This document shows, one piece after another, positions 16,660-26,895 of a stretch of DNA of 64,000 nucleotides. Location of the stretch: assembly GCF_018889995.1 (NCBI RefSeq), contig NZ_CP076547.1:3100001-3164000 (forward strand). The letters are read 5' to 3'. The number at the start of each line of letters is the position of its first letter. Position 1 is the first letter of the stretch. Origin of the DNA: Subtercola sp. PAMC28395 (GTDB taxonomy: Bacteria > Actinomycetota > Actinomycetes > Actinomycetales > Microbacteriaceae). The position numbers were made by a program, and so were the translations under genes. Below the pieces are notes generated by a model. It made no database searches, had not been told where the DNA came from, and saw only the letters and a list, made by a program, of their open reading frames with translations.

Positions 16660-17607
16660 GTGACCTTCCCAGCCGCACCGACACACTCCCTCCCGGGCAG
16701 TACTTTCCCCGTCGTGTCGACGCAGTGGCTCTGCGATCACCTCGGTGGCGAATCGCTGGTCGTGCTCGATGCCAGCGTTCTGGCCGGCGAAGGCCCGGGC
16801 GGCCTGCCGTACTGGCAGAGCGGTCGCGATGAGTATCGGGATGCAGGCCACATTCCCTCGGCGATCTTCGCCGACCTGATCGATGATTTCTCCGATCCAG
16901 GTGCGCCTTTTGCATTCACGAGGCCCACCGCTGAACAATTCGAAGCTGCCGCGGCATCTGTCGGCGTGCAGGCATCTTCACGAGTAGTCGTCTATGACAG
17001 TGGGCGTGGGCAGTGGGCCGCACGCGTCTGGTGGCTGTTCCGCTCGTTCGGTTTCGACGCCATCTCCGTCCTCGACGGCGGCTTCACGAAGTGGAGGGCA
17101 GAAGATCGCCCCACCGAGGCCGGCTTCGCGGCAGTCGTCTCGGAGGAATCTGCGCAGATACAACCCGCTCTGACAGAAGCTGAGCCTGCTGAATTCAAGG
17201 CGACTGAGCTGCCCGGTTTCTGGGTCGACAAGACTTTCGTCGAATCCGTCGTGAACGGGATTACGGATGCCCTGCTGATCTGCGCCGTGCCACCCCGCGA
17301 ATTCGCGGGTCACTCCGGCAACCGTTCCCGACTGGGGCACATCCCCGGCAGCTCCAGCCTGCCCTCCGCCGAGGTCATCAACAGCGACACCAACACTCTT
17401 CTCAAGCCCGTTGCGCTGCGTGCCATTTTCGCCCCGGTGCTCGCAGGGCGAAGCAGGCCAACGCAACCGATCATCGTCTATTGCGCAGGCGGCATAGCCG
17501 CAGCGCTCGACGCGCTCGCTCTCGCCGTTCTCGGCGAGACAGGGGTCGCCCTCTACGACGGATCACTGAACGAATGGGCTGACGACCCGAGCGCGGCGCT
17601 CGTCTAG
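16660..17607 (+). CDS. Two-domain sulfurtransferase (rhodanese / 3-mercaptopyruvate type)
   Basis: A 315-residue protein with two rhodanese domains. The N-terminal, inactive domain shows the family segment DEYRDAGHIPSAIFADL and VYDSGRGQWAARVWWLF; the C-terminal domain carries the active-site cysteine in IVYCAGGIAAA. The CAGGIA loop resembles the CGSGVTA loop of mercaptopyruvate sulfurtransferases more than thiosulfate rhodanese, but substrate is uncertain. It starts with GTG 7 nt after TAGCGT (16647-16652). Location beside metY suggests sulfur trafficking. Confidence 0.88.
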   Translation: MTFPAAPTHSLPGSTFPVVSTQWLCDHLGGESLVVLDASVLAGEGPGGLPYWQSGRDEYRDAGHIPSAIFADLIDDFSDPGAPFAFTRPTAEQFEAAAASVGVQASSRVVVYDSGRGQWAARVWWLFRSFGFDAISVLDGGFTKWRAEDRPTEAGFAAVVSEESAQIQPALTEAEPAEFKATELPGFWVDKTFVESVVNGITDALLICAVPPREFAGHSGNRSRLGHIPGSSSLPSAEVINSDTNTLLKPVALRAIFAPVLAGRSRPTQPIIVYCAGGIAAALDALALAVLGETGVALYDGSLNEWADDPSAALV

Positions 17608-17629
17608 AGACTCACGACAGTCCAGCCCT

Positions 17630-17715
17630 TCGCGATTGAACAGCACCCCGCGATTCAACAGCCCCTCGAGATTGATCGGCGCGGTGAATTCGATCGGCGC
17701 CTCGAGTTCGTCTGG
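17630..17715. repeat. Degenerate 18-bp tandem repeat between convergent genes
   Basis: Units such as GCGATTGAACAGCACCCC, GCGATTCAACAGCCCCTC and GAGATTGATCGGCGCGGT run in series, followed by GAATTCGATCGGCGCCTC. It lies between the stops of the sulfurtransferase and the convergent DUF255 gene. Confidence 0.6.
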
Positions 17716-17729
17716 CCTGTCGCGCACGT

Positions 17730-19466
17730 TCAGCGATTCGCGCGTGCCCGATCGGTCGCAGCAAGCTTCGCCATAATCTCCAGGGCAGCACCGAATCCGA
17801 TCGGGCGCTGCAGGGCATCCTCTGCCACAGACGCGAGCGACTCGCGAACCGCGTCGATGTACCGTTGCTCCCCCGACGCGAAGAAGAGGGCACAGGCTGC
17901 ACTCGACACGGCGGAAAGCCCGGACGGGTAGGCACCTTCGGAGACGTCACCCTCGATGAGCAAGCCATGCGCGGCGAGCACCGGGTCTCCGCCACCGGGC
18001 GCGAGGAACGGCGGCCTGCCATCGGCTCCGTCTCCCGCTTCCGCTCCTGCTTCCGGTTCCGCTCCTGCTCCTGTTCCTGCCGCAGCACTTGCGCCGATAG
18101 TGAGGTCGACCAGTTGGCGGCCGACCCGGAGGTACCGCTCGTTGCCGAGAACGGAACCCAGCTGGAGCAGTGCGTCGGCGAACATTCCGTAGTCTTCGAG
18201 TATCGCCCGCGCGGGCGACAGCTGGCCGTCAAGGGAAGCACGCGCGAGTGTTCCATCAGCGCGCACGTGATGCTCGAGCACGTAGTCGGCGGCCGACGCC
18301 GCTGCGCTCAGCCACTGTTCGTTGCCGAAGGCCGCCCCCGCGTGTGTGAGCGCCGAGATGGCCAGGCCGTTCCATCCGGTCAGCACTTTGAGGTCGAGCT
18401 TCGGCGGAGTCTCCCCCTTCCGTGCTTCAGCGTCGAGTGCGTAGTAGCCACCCTCGCTCTGCTGGCCGGCAACGACGCTCTCCGAGTCTTGCGCTGAGGC
18501 GAATCCTCCGCCATCGATCTGCATCGTCGAAACGAGGAACGAGGCGATGCCAGCCGCGGTTTCGCCGGCCCAGTGGTCTGCCGGTGTCTTGGCGGCGCCC
18601 GTGCTTCCGGCCTTCTGCGCCGACGTCGTGTACGCGTCGAGCAGCAGTGCGTTGTCGTAGAGCATGCGCTCGTAGTGCGGCTCACTCCAGTCAGAGGCCG
18701 TCGCGTAACGGAAGAAGCCCCCTTCGACCGGGTCGCGGAGCGGGGAGGCGGCCATAGCCCGGAGCGCGCGATCGGCGAGCGGAGCATCCATGACCTGCAG
18801 GAATTTCAGCACCGGCGCCACCGGGAACTTCGGGGCACCCCCGAACCCGCCATGAAGGGCGTCTTCGTAGGCGTCGAGCTCGAAGACGACCTGCGCCAGC
18901 TGGGCCGGGGTGGGCAGTGCTTTGCTGCGGGCTTCAGCAGGTAGTTCGCCGGGCTGCTCACCGTTCGACGCAGCGACGAGCGCCTTCGTGAGCTGCGCTG
19001 CGGTCGACTCGACTTCTTCGCGGCGGTTCGCCCAGGCATCGGCCACCGCGCCGAGAACCTGCCCGAACGACGGGTTACCCTGCACGGCCACTGGCGGCGA
19101 GTACGTGCCTGCGAAGAACGGCTTCGCGTCGGGCGTGACGAACACATTCAGCGGCCAGCCGAGGTTCTGGGTGAATGCCCCTGCGGCCGCGAGGTAGACC
19201 GCGTCGACCTCCGGATGCTCTTCCCGGTCGACCTTCACAGCCACGAACCCGCGATTCAGCACCGCCGCCAGGCCAGTGTCACTGAAACTCTCGCGCGCCA
19301 TCACGTGGCACCAGTGGCAGGTGGAGTACCCGATCGACACGAGCACCGGCACGTCGCGCCGGGCAGCCTCAGCGAATGCGGCCTCACCCCATGGGTACCA
19401 GTCCACGGGGTTGTCGGCATGCGAACGGAGGTACGGGCTGATCGCGTCGCCCAATCGATTGGCCAT
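17730..19466 (-). CDS. Thioredoxin-domain protein of the YyaL / DUF255 (SPATA20) family
   Basis: A 578-residue protein with an N-terminal thioredoxin-like domain: [21 protein letters not shown] is the family opening, and [16 protein letters not shown] carries the CxxC redox pair (about residues 50-53). The rest is an alpha/alpha-barrel resembling glycosidases/epimerases. The biochemical role is not established. It is somewhat short for the family (often 600-680). Ala/Gly/Glu repeats ([20 protein letters not shown]) occur in the C-terminal part. The ATG stands 6 nt after TAGGCT (19473-19478), again a leaderless layout. Confidence 0.9.
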   Translation of the reverse strand: MANRLGDAISPYLRSHADNPVDWYPWGEAAFAEAARRDVPVLVSIGYSTCHWCHVMARESFSDTGLAAVLNRGFVAVKVDREEHPEVDAVYLAAAGAFTQNLGWPLNVFVTPDAKPFFAGTYSPPVAVQGNPSFGQVLGAVADAWANRREEVESTAAQLTKALVAASNGEQPGELPAEARSKALPTPAQLAQVVFELDAYEDALHGGFGGAPKFPVAPVLKFLQVMDAPLADRALRAMAASPLRDPVEGGFFRYATASDWSEPHYERMLYDNALLLDAYTTSAQKAGSTGAAKTPADHWAGETAAGIASFLVSTMQIDGGGFASAQDSESVVAGQQSEGGYYALDAEARKGETPPKLDLKVLTGWNGLAISALTHAGAAFGNEQWLSAAASAADYVLEHHVRADGTLARASLDGQLSPARAILEDYGMFADALLQLGSVLGNERYLRVGRQLVDLTIGASAAAGTGAGAEPEAGAEAGDGADGRPPFLAPGGGDPVLAAHGLLIEGDVSEGAYPSGLSAVSSAACALFFASGEQRYIDAVRESLASVAEDALQRPIGFGAALEIMAKLAATDRARANR

Positions 19467-19472
19467 CAGGCA

Positions 19473-19478
19473 AGCCTA
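19473..19478 (-). promoter_or_regulatory. -10 element of leaderless DUF255 gene
   Basis: TAGGCT on the minus strand, 6 nt before the ATG at 19464-19466; no ribosome-binding site is present. Confidence 0.45.
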
Positions 19479-19647
19479 CGCGCGGCGTCGGCCTGACGAG
19501 GGCGCGCGCCCGAGCGCCCCGCTGCACCTCGAGCTGACGCGATTCGCCCCACCCCGGGCATCCACCGGGCGTGTCGCGTCACTTCGATGCCGTCGGCATT
19601 CAGGTGCGGGCACGTGGATGCCCGGCCAGCCGTAGACTGGAGCGCTG

Positions 19648-22600
19648 ATGAATGCCGAGTCGATCTACTTCCCGCCCGAGCTGCCCGTCAGCCAGTTGCG
19701 CGAAGAGATCGCACGCACGATCGCCGCGAACCAGGTCGTCATCGTCGCCGGCGAGACCGGGTCCGGCAAGACGACCCAGTTGCCGAAGATCTGCCTGGAG
19801 CTTGGCAGAACGAGCATCGGGCACACGCAGCCCCGGCGCATCGCGGCACGCACGATCGCCGAACGCATCGCGGAGGAGCTCGGCCAGGAGGTCGGCGACC
19901 GCGTCGGCTACCAGGTGCGCTTCACCGACACGGTGGGACCGAACACCCAGATCAAGCTGATGACCGACGGCATTCTGCTGAACGAGATCCACCGCGACCG
20001 GCTGCTGACGAAGTACGACACGATCATCATCGATGAGGCTCACGAGCGCAGCCTCACCATCGACTTCCTGCTCGGGTACCTGCGCCAGCTGCTGCCCAAG
20101 CGACCCGACCTCAAGGTGATCGTCACCTCGGCGACGATCGACCCGGGGAGCTTCTCCAGGCACTTCGGCGGGGCGCCGATCATCGAGGTGTCTGGGCGCA
20201 CCTACCCGGTCGAAGTACGGTATCGCCCGCTCGTCGCCGACGGCGAGGTGAGCGACGACGTCGACGATGAGAGTGACGACGATGAAGCGGCGCCTGCTCG
20301 GCGCGCGTCGAACGGCAACAGCGGTACGCGTTCGGGCGGGGGCCCGAATGGCGGGCCAGCGGCACGGCCTGCACTGAATCGCGACCCTCTCGACGCCGTG
20401 AACGAAGCGCTCGACGAGCTCGCTCGCGAAGGCGACGGCGACGTGCTGGTGTTCTTCTCCGGCGAGAACGAGATCCGGGATGCTGAAGAGGCCATCCGCG
20501 GGCGTCTCAACTCGGGTGGGGGCGGGGCTCTCGGTGCGGCGACCGAGGTTCTGCCGTTGTATGGCCGGTTGTCGTCGGCCGACCAGCACAAGGTGTTCCA
20601 GAAGTCGTCGGCCCCGGGCATCCGTCGCCGTATCGTGCTCGCGACCAACGTCGCGGAGACAAGCCTCACGGTACCCGGCATCAAGTACGTGATCGACACC
20701 GGTACCGCCCGTATCAGTCGCTACAGTGTGCGCTCGAAGGTGCAGCGGCTGCCCATCGAGGCCATTTCGCAGGCTTCGGCGAACCAGCGCGCGGGGCGGA
20801 GTGGGCGCACAAGCGACGGAATCTGCATCAGGCTCTACTCAGAAGACGACTATCTGGCGAGGCCTGAATTCACCGAACCGGAGATCCTGCGCACCAACCT
20901 GGCCGCAGTGATCCTCCAGATGATCTCGCTGGGCCTTGGCGACATTGCGAGCTTTCCGTTTCTGCAGCCGCCGGATTCGCGCGGCATCAAAGACGGCCTG
21001 GACCTGCTGAGCGAACTGGGCGCGATCAACCCTCCGAGTGATGCCAAGCGTGCAGGGCGCGGTGTCGATCGAAGTGGCGGCGGTCGCAACCGGGAGAACC
21101 CGGGTCGCAGCGCGACAGATTCTTCCGTTGACAGCAGCGCACGACCCGGCACCGCGAGCGCCGTACCGACGCTCACCCGCGTCGGCCGCGACCTCTCGCG
21201 CATGCCGATCGAACCGCGGTTCGCCCGCATGGTCATCGAGTCGAAGAACCACCGTACGAGCCGGGAAGTCATGATCATCGTGTCGGGGCTGACGGTACAG
21301 GATCCTCGCGAACGCCCGCTCGAGCGACGCCAGCGGGCCGACGAACTGCACGCCCGGTTCACCGACGTCAGCAGCGACTTCCTCTCACTGCTGAACCTCT
21401 GGAACTACCTCGAGGAGAAACAACGTGAGCTCTCTTCCAGTGCCTTCCGCCGGCTCTGCAAGGCCGAACACCTGAACTACGTGCGGGTGCGTGAATGGCA
21501 GGACGTCTTTCGTCAGCTGCGCCAGCTCAGCAAACCGCTGAACCTCACAATCGGCGAGCCGTCGGTCAACCCCGACGGGATCCACCGTTCGATCCTCTCC
21601 GGCCTGCTGTCGCACATCGGCTTGAAAGATGTGGCGAAGAAGGACTACGTCGGGGCGCGCCAGACCCGGTTCAGCATCTTTCCGGGGTCGGCCCTCGCGA
21701 AGAAGCAGCCCAACTCGGTGATGAGCGCCGAGCTGGTCGAGACCAGCCGCCTCTTCGCGCGAATGAATGCAACGATCGATCCGGCCTGGGCGGAGTCGCT
21801 CGCCGGCGACCTCTGCAAACGCACCTACTCCGAACCCCACTGGGAGAAGAAGCAGGGCGCAGTCGTCGCCTACGAGCGGGTCACACTCTACGGAGTGCCC
21901 ATCGTTCCCAAGCGCCGCGTGCAGTTCTCGCGGATCGACCCTGCGTATGCTCGCGAGCTCTTCATTCGGCACGCTCTCGTCGAGGGCGACTGGGAATCAC
22001 AGCACGCCTTCGACCGCGACAACCGCCGGTTCCGCTCAGAACTCGCCGAAATCGAGGAGCGCAGCCGTCGCCGTGACCTGCTGCTCGACGACGAGGCCGT
22101 CTTCGAGTTCTACGACGCGAGGGTTCCCCGCGAGGTGAACACCGCCCGGAGCTTCGACGGCTGGTGGAAGAAGGCGAAGTACGACACGCCAGAGCTGCTC
22201 ACGATGACTCTCACCTCGCTGGTTCCCGAAGGCGCGCCCGAGATCGACGAGGCGAAGTTCCCGGCCACCTGGCAGCAGGGCGACCAGCAGCTTGCCCTCT
22301 CGTACCGCTTCGAACCGGGCACTGAAGACGACGGCGTCAGCGTCACGGTTCCGCTCACCCTGCTGCCCCGCCTCGAGCCCTCCGGCTTCGAATCGCAGGT
22401 GCCGGGGTTCCGCGACGAACTCGTGACCGCGCTCATCCGCTCTCTGCCCAAGAACATCCGCAAGAACTTCGTGCCGGCGACCGACTGGGCGAAGAAGCTC
22501 CTGCTCGAGCTGCCGGTCCACGACACGGCTGGAACGGGTTCACCGGGTTCAGCGGGTTCAGCGGGTTCAGCATCCTTCGTCGCCGCGCTGGCCGCCACCA

Positions 22601-23682
22601 TGTCGCGCCTCGCCTACACGCCCGTCACGGCTGCCGACTTCGACCTCGCGCGCATTCCGTCGCACCTCTCGGTCTCCTTCCGGGTGGTGGATGACCGGGG
22701 CAAGACGCTCGCGGCATCGAAAGACCTCGGCTCGTTGCAGAGCCGCTTCAAGGGCGCCGCTCGCGAGAGTGTGGCCCGGGCATCCGGTGCGGCAGCCAGC
22801 TTGATCGAACGCCGGGGCATCACCACCTGGGACTTCGACGAGCTGCCGCAGCACCTCGATACGAAACAGCCGGGCAGCGTGATCCGTGCCTATCCCGCGA
22901 TCGTCGACGAGAAGACGTCGGTGGCGATTCGCCTGGTGACGACGCCAGCAGAGGCGGCACGGCTCACCCCTGCCGGCGTTCGCAGGCTGCTGCTGCTCGG
23001 CGTGGCCTCCCCCGTCTCGTATGTTCGCGAGCACCTCAGCCAGAACGAGAAACTGGTTCTGGCGACGAGCCCGTACCCGAGCATCCAGGCGCTCTTCGAC
23101 GATTGCCTTCTTGCCGCAGCCGACCATGTACTGCGCACCGCACACCCGGACGGAAGGGTCTTCACGCGCGGAGAATTCGAGGCCGTTCGCGACACGCTCT
23201 CGTCGAGCATCATCGACCTCATGTACCAGACAGTCGCAACCGTCGCCACGAGCCTAACGAGGGCCAGGGATGCCGAACGGGCGCTCAAGAAGGTCACCAG
23301 CGTGACACTGCTGACCGCTCTCGCCGACGCACGGAGCCAGCTCGGAAACCTCGTCTTCGCCGGCTTCATCGCCTCGATGGGCATCGACCAGCTGAGCAAC
23401 CTGCCGCGATACCTCACCGGGATCGAGCAGCGCCTGCAGAAGCTGCCCGACGCTCCCGCCCGCGACCGCGCGTGGATGACAGAGGCCCAGAACGCGACCG
23501 CGCGCTACGAGGCCGCCGGCGGCGTGCTTCCGCTCCCTCTCGACGCCTGGCTGGCCATCGGGGCTCCGGTGGTGAAGGCGCGATGGATGATCGAAGAACT
23601 CCGGATCAGCCTCTTCGCCCAGTCGCTCGGCACAGCCGAGCCTGTTTCGCTGCAACGGATAGTGAAGCTCTTGGGAACGTGA
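19648..23682 (+). CDS. hrpA: ATP-dependent RNA helicase HrpA (DEAH box)
   Basis: A 1344-residue DEAH helicase of full HrpA length. Walker A GETGSGKTT (35-43), DEAH box in IIIDEAHERSL, SATID motif III and QRAGRSGRTSDGICIRLYS motif VI are present, followed by the HA2/OB region and the long HrpA-specific DUF3418 tail. The enzyme rescues stalled ribosomes and remodels RNA in other bacteria. Two low-complexity hydrophilic insertions occur: an Asp/Glu- then Gly-rich one near residues 200-235, and a Ser/Arg-rich one near 470-510; a GSAGSAGSAG repeat lies near residue 968. TAGACT is 9 nt before the ATG, and GGAG within that gap may serve as ribosome-binding site. Confidence 0.95.
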   Translation: MNAESIYFPPELPVSQLREEIARTIAANQVVIVAGETGSGKTTQLPKICLELGRTSIGHTQPRRIAARTIAERIAEELGQEVGDRVGYQVRFTDTVGPNTQIKLMTDGILLNEIHRDRLLTKYDTIIIDEAHERSLTIDFLLGYLRQLLPKRPDLKVIVTSATIDPGSFSRHFGGAPIIEVSGRTYPVEVRYRPLVADGEVSDDVDDESDDDEAAPARRASNGNSGTRSGGGPNGGPAARPALNRDPLDAVNEALDELAREGDGDVLVFFSGENEIRDAEEAIRGRLNSGGGGALGAATEVLPLYGRLSSADQHKVFQKSSAPGIRRRIVLATNVAETSLTVPGIKYVIDTGTARISRYSVRSKVQRLPIEAISQASANQRAGRSGRTSDGICIRLYSEDDYLARPEFTEPEILRTNLAAVILQMISLGLGDIASFPFLQPPDSRGIKDGLDLLSELGAINPPSDAKRAGRGVDRSGGGRNRENPGRSATDSSVDSSARPGTASAVPTLTRVGRDLSRMPIEPRFARMVIESKNHRTSREVMIIVSGLTVQDPRERPLERRQRADELHARFTDVSSDFLSLLNLWNYLEEKQRELSSSAFRRLCKAEHLNYVRVREWQDVFRQLRQLSKPLNLTIGEPSVNPDGIHRSILSGLLSHIGLKDVAKKDYVGARQTRFSIFPGSALAKKQPNSVMSAELVETSRLFARMNATIDPAWAESLAGDLCKRTYSEPHWEKKQGAVVAYERVTLYGVPIVPKRRVQFSRIDPAYARELFIRHALVEGDWESQHAFDRDNRRFRSELAEIEERSRRRDLLLDDEAVFEFYDARVPREVNTARSFDGWWKKAKYDTPELLTMTLTSLVPEGAPEIDEAKFPATWQQGDQQLALSYRFEPGTEDDGVSVTVPLTLLPRLEPSGFESQVPGFRDELVTALIRSLPKNIRKNFVPATDWAKKLLLELPVHDTAGTGSPGSAGSAGSASFVAALAATMSRLAYTPVTAADFDLARIPSHLSVSFRVVDDRGKTLAASKDLGSLQSRFKGAARESVARASGAAASLIERRGITTWDFDELPQHLDTKQPGSVIRAYPAIVDEKTSVAIRLVTTPAEAARLTPAGVRRLLLLGVASPVSYVREHLSQNEKLVLATSPYPSIQALFDDCLLAAADHVLRTAHPDGRVFTRGEFEAVRDTLSSSIIDLMYQTVATVATSLTRARDAERALKKVTSVTLLTALADARSQLGNLVFAGFIASMGIDQLSNLPRYLTGIEQRLQKLPDAPARDRAWMTEAQNATARYEAAGGVLPLPLDAWLAIGAPVVKARWMIEELRISLFAQSLGTAEPVSLQRIVKLLGT

Positions 23683-23741
23683 AGCGACGCTTCAGAGTCA
23701 CCGGCCGGGCGTAACAGTCCAACCGGTACACTTAACTGCTT

Positions 23742-24950
23742 GTGAGCACTTATTCAAGCCTTCTGAAGACCCGCGGCGTGGGGCGCATCATGGCCGCCCA
23801 GCTCGTCGCCCGTTTTCCGTTCGGCATGCTCTCGCTCGCCTTCCTGCTGCACATCGAGCACGTCCACAACTCGTACGGCTCGGCCGGGCTGGTGCTCGCC
23901 GCTCTCTCGATCGGCCAGGCTATCGCTGGGCCCCTCACCAGCAGGCTGATGGGCCGCTGGGGAATGCGGCCGGTGATCTCTGGCACGATCGCGGTCTGTG
24001 CGGTCGCGATCACCTCGATCGCCCTCATTCCGATGACGATCCCGGTCACCATGGTCGTCGCCCTGGTCGCCGGGCTCACCATGCCGCCGATCCAGCCGGC
24101 CGTGCGCACGATCTACCCCAAGATGGTCAACTCGCGCCAGCTCACCCCGCTCTTCTCGCTGGATGCCTCCGCCCAGGAGATCATCTGGGTCGTGGGCCCA
24201 GTGATCACGACGTTCGCCGCGACGCAGATCAGTACGGTGGCAGGAATCCTGCTCGCTGTGGCGTTCCTGGTCGGCGGGGGTGCGTGGTTCCTTGCAAGCC
24301 CCGAGCTCGGGCGGGTGCGCATCCCGCGCAGTCGCCGGCGCATCGGTGCCGTGCTGGCCAAACCGTCGGTGCTGCTGGCCACCGTGGTGGGCTTCCTGCT
24401 CGTCGCTGCCTGTGCCTCCATCGAGGCCGGCGTCGTGTCGACCTTCGGCCACGACGGCCCGCAGGCCGGGATCGTTCTGGCGGTCTTCGCCATCGGCTCG
24501 CTCGTGGGCGGCCTCGCGCTCGGGCACGTTCCGATCGGCCCTTGGGCGCTCGCCCGGCGCATGTTCATCGTCTTCGCGGGAACGGCGGTCGCTGCGTTCT
24601 CGCTGAACATCTGGTGGCTCTCGGTCTTCCTCTTTCTCGCCGGTGTCGGAATCGCGCCGGCCCTCGCCGTGATGTTCTCGATCGTCTCCTCGAGCGTGCG
24701 CTTCAGTGAGACCGCCGAGGCCTATGGTTGGGTCGGTACCGGCCAGCTCATCGGTGCGGCCCTCGGTTCGGCCGTCGCGGGGTTCCTCATCGACTCACAG
24801 GGCCCCACCGGGGCGTTCATCGCCGCCGCCGCCCTCGCGCTGGCCGGCTTCGCTGTTCCGCTGCTGGGCAAACGCTGGCACCCCGACCTCCGAGGCAAGG
24901 ACGCAAGCCCCATCCCTGACACCGAGCCGATCGAGGCCATCACCAGTTAG
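23742..24950 (+). CDS. Major facilitator superfamily transporter
   Basis: A 402-residue membrane protein with about 12 hydrophobic helices. It has the N-terminal GVGRIMAAQLVARFPFGMLSLA helix, SRLMGRWGMRPV loop (MFS motif A-like), and SSSVRFSETAEAYGWVGTGQL in the second half, as in actinobacterial MFS proteins of unknown substrate. It starts with GTG preceded by TACACT (23727-23732) at 9 nt. It is followed 43 bp later by an aldo/keto reductase with its own promoter. Substrate not predictable. Confidence 0.85.
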   Translation: MSTYSSLLKTRGVGRIMAAQLVARFPFGMLSLAFLLHIEHVHNSYGSAGLVLAALSIGQAIAGPLTSRLMGRWGMRPVISGTIAVCAVAITSIALIPMTIPVTMVVALVAGLTMPPIQPAVRTIYPKMVNSRQLTPLFSLDASAQEIIWVVGPVITTFAATQISTVAGILLAVAFLVGGGAWFLASPELGRVRIPRSRRRIGAVLAKPSVLLATVVGFLLVAACASIEAGVVSTFGHDGPQAGIVLAVFAIGSLVGGLALGHVPIGPWALARRMFIVFAGTAVAAFSLNIWWLSVFLFLAGVGIAPALAVMFSIVSSSVRFSETAEAYGWVGTGQLIGAALGSAVAGFLIDSQGPTGAFIAAAALALAGFAVPLLGKRWHPDLRGKDASPIPDTEPIEAITS

Positions 24951-24977
24951 ACGCTCTCACCGGCCAGACACTTTCGG
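24944..24977 (+). repeat. Two imperfect 17-bp copies across the MFS stop codon
   Basis: ACCAGTTAGACGCTCTC (which includes the stop TAG) is followed by ACCGGCCAGACACTTTC, matching at 12 of 17 positions. It fits the pattern of short post-stop duplications elsewhere in the window. Confidence 0.4.
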
Positions 24978-24981
24978 GCCG

Positions 24982-24987
24982 GATAAT
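24982..24987 (+). promoter_or_regulatory. -10 element of leaderless aldo/keto reductase
   Basis: GATAAT, close to consensus, followed by CGAAGG and the ATG at 24994. Transcription would begin at or next to the start codon. Confidence 0.5.
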
Positions 24988-24993
24988 CGAAGG

Positions 24994-25839
24994 ATGACAC
25001 TCACTCCTTCTGTGCCCCGCATTCCGCTGAACGACGGTTCGAGCATTCCGCAGCTCGGCCTCGGGGTCTACAAGGCGACCGACGCCGAGACGATCGACGC
25101 CATCGCCGTTGCGTTCGAGCATGGGTACCGGCACATCGACACTGCGACCCTCTACGACAACGAGAAGGGTGTCGGCGAGGCCGTCAGACGAAGTTCGATC
25201 CCCCGCAGCGAGCTCTTCATCACGACCAAGGTCTTCAACGACCAGCAGGGCTACGACAAGGCCCGCCGTTCCTTCGACGCGAGCCTGGAACGCCTTCAGC
25301 TCGACTATGTCGACCTGTTCCTCATCCACTGGCCGGCTCCGCGTCAGGACCTCTACGTCGAGACCTGGCGGGCGCTCGAGAAGATCCAGGCCGACGGTCT
25401 GGCCCGTTCTATCGGCGTTTCGAACTTTCACCCGCACCACCTCGAGAGGCTTGCTTCAGAAACCGGCTCAGAGACCAGTGTGGTACCGAGCATCAACCAA
25501 GTGGAGCTGCACCCGTGGCTACCCCAGGCCGAGACGCGGGCCTACGACGACGCACATTCGATCGTGACCGAAGCCTGGTCGCCCCTCGCGCGCGGCCGGA
25601 TTCTCGACACCCCGGTTCTCGACGCCGTCGCTCTGAAGCACGGGAAGTCGCCGGCCCAGGTCGTGATCCGCTGGCACCTGCAGCTCGGCAACGTGGTGAT
25701 TCCGAAGTCGGTGACGCCCTCGCGCATCGCAGCGAACATCGATGTCTTCGACTTCGCCCTCGACGCAGAGGACCTGGCCACCATCGCCACTCTCAACAGC
25801 GGCGAGCGCACCGGCAAAGACCCCGACGACTTCGACTGA
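24994..25839 (+). CDS. Aldo/keto reductase (2,5-diketogluconate reductase-like)
   Basis: NADPH-dependent carbonyl reductase with a TIM barrel, 281 residues. Catalytic tetrad positions are visible: Asp in YRHIDTATLYDNE with Tyr (Y), Lys in ELFITTKVF, and His in FLIHWP. GVSNFHPHHLERL and IPKSVTPSRIAANIDVFDF are AKR5-type cofactor-binding motifs. The frame is open far upstream inside the MFS gene, but ATG 24994 gives the family N terminus (PRIPLNDGSSIPQLGLG) and follows a -10 element. Convergent with a second, unrelated-subfamily aldo/keto reductase 66 bp away. Confidence 0.92.
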   Translation: MTLTPSVPRIPLNDGSSIPQLGLGVYKATDAETIDAIAVAFEHGYRHIDTATLYDNEKGVGEAVRRSSIPRSELFITTKVFNDQQGYDKARRSFDASLERLQLDYVDLFLIHWPAPRQDLYVETWRALEKIQADGLARSIGVSNFHPHHLERLASETGSETSVVPSINQVELHPWLPQAETRAYDDAHSIVTEAWSPLARGRILDTPVLDAVALKHGKSPAQVVIRWHLQLGNVVIPKSVTPSRIAANIDVFDFALDAEDLATIATLNSGERTGKDPDDFD

Positions 25840-25905
25840 ACTTCAGGTTCTCCGTCTGATCGACCAGTGTCTGCACCACCGGAATGTGTGTCAGGAGGGC
25901 CTGCG

Positions 25906-26889
25906 TCACCAGCGCGAGTGGATGCCCGCCCGGAAGTGCCGGTCGTAGATCTCCTTCACACCCGCGTCGAAGGCGGCCCCGAGGTGACCGACCGAACCCG
26001 CGGCCGCGTTGTTCACGGCTTGTGCCGGGTTCCGTGCACCCGGAATGACGCTGCTCACGCCAGCCTGCTGGGCAACCCATGCAAGCGCGGCGGTGGCGGG
26101 GCTCATGCCGGCCGGCGCCAGGCGCGCGAATTCCAGGGCAGCAGCCAGTCCGGTTTCGTAGTCGACGCCAGAGAAGGTCTCCCCCACATCGAACGCACTG
26201 CCGTCGCGGTTGTAGTTGCGATGGTCGTTCGCTGCGAACGTCGTGGCCGAGGTGTATTTGCCGCTCAGCATGCCTGACGCCAATGGCACCCGCGCGATGA
26301 TCCCGACCCCTGCGGCAATGGCGGACGGCAGCACTTCGTCGAGAGGCTTCAGCCGGAACGCATTCAGAATGATCTGGATGGTCGCGGTGCCTGGCCTCGA
26401 AATCGCGTCGAGCGCCTGCGCGGCCGTCTCGACGCTGAAACCGTAGTTCGAGATGACCTCGTCAGACACCAGCGTTTCGAGGGCGTCGTAGACCTCGTCG
26501 CTCCGGAACACCTCGGAGGGCGGGCAGTGCAACTGCACGAGGTCGAGGGTCTCGACGCCGAGGTTGCGCCTGGACCTGTCGGTCCACGCGCGAAAGTTCT
26601 CGAGCACGTAGTTCTCTGCGAGCTGTTCCTGCCGGCGACCCATCTTCGTCGCGACGGTGATCGAATGCCCGGGATGCGCGGCGAGGTACGTGCCGATCAG
26701 CTGCTCACTGCGGCCATCACCGTACACATCAGCGGTGTCGAAGAACGTCACGCCGGAGTCGACGGCCGCATCGAGAACAGCCAGGGCATCCGCTTCGTTC
26801 ACCTCGCCCCAGTCGGCCCCGAGTTGCCAGGTGCCGAGGCCGATGACCGAGACGGTGCGGTGGGTTCTGCCGAGTTCGCGGTATTCCAT
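25906..26889 (-). CDS. Aldo/keto reductase (YhdN/YajO-like)
   Basis: A 327-residue NADPH-dependent oxidoreductase. MEYRELGRTHRTVSVIGLGTWQLG is the typical opening; the tetrad is in FFDTADVYGDGRSE (Asp, Tyr), VATKMGR (Lys) and VQLHCPP (His). It differs in subfamily from the neighbouring reductase. Physiological substrate unknown. TAGTCT at 26896-26901 stands 6 nt before the ATG, indicating leaderless transcription. Confidence 0.92.
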   Translation of the reverse strand: MEYRELGRTHRTVSVIGLGTWQLGADWGEVNEADALAVLDAAVDSGVTFFDTADVYGDGRSEQLIGTYLAAHPGHSITVATKMGRRQEQLAENYVLENFRAWTDRSRRNLGVETLDLVQLHCPPSEVFRSDEVYDALETLVSDEVISNYGFSVETAAQALDAISRPGTATIQIILNAFRLKPLDEVLPSAIAAGVGIIARVPLASGMLSGKYTSATTFAANDHRNYNRDGSAFDVGETFSGVDYETGLAAALEFARLAPAGMSPATAALAWVAQQAGVSSVIPGARNPAQAVNNAAAGSVGHLGAAFDAGVKEIYDRHFRAGIHSRW

Positions 26890-26895
26890 GCAGAA

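Noticed and set aside
23681..23695. TGAAGCG-A-CGCTTCA palindrome at the end of hrpA
   Set aside because: A one-base centre cannot form a terminator hairpin, and it overlaps the hrpA stop; too little to call an operator.
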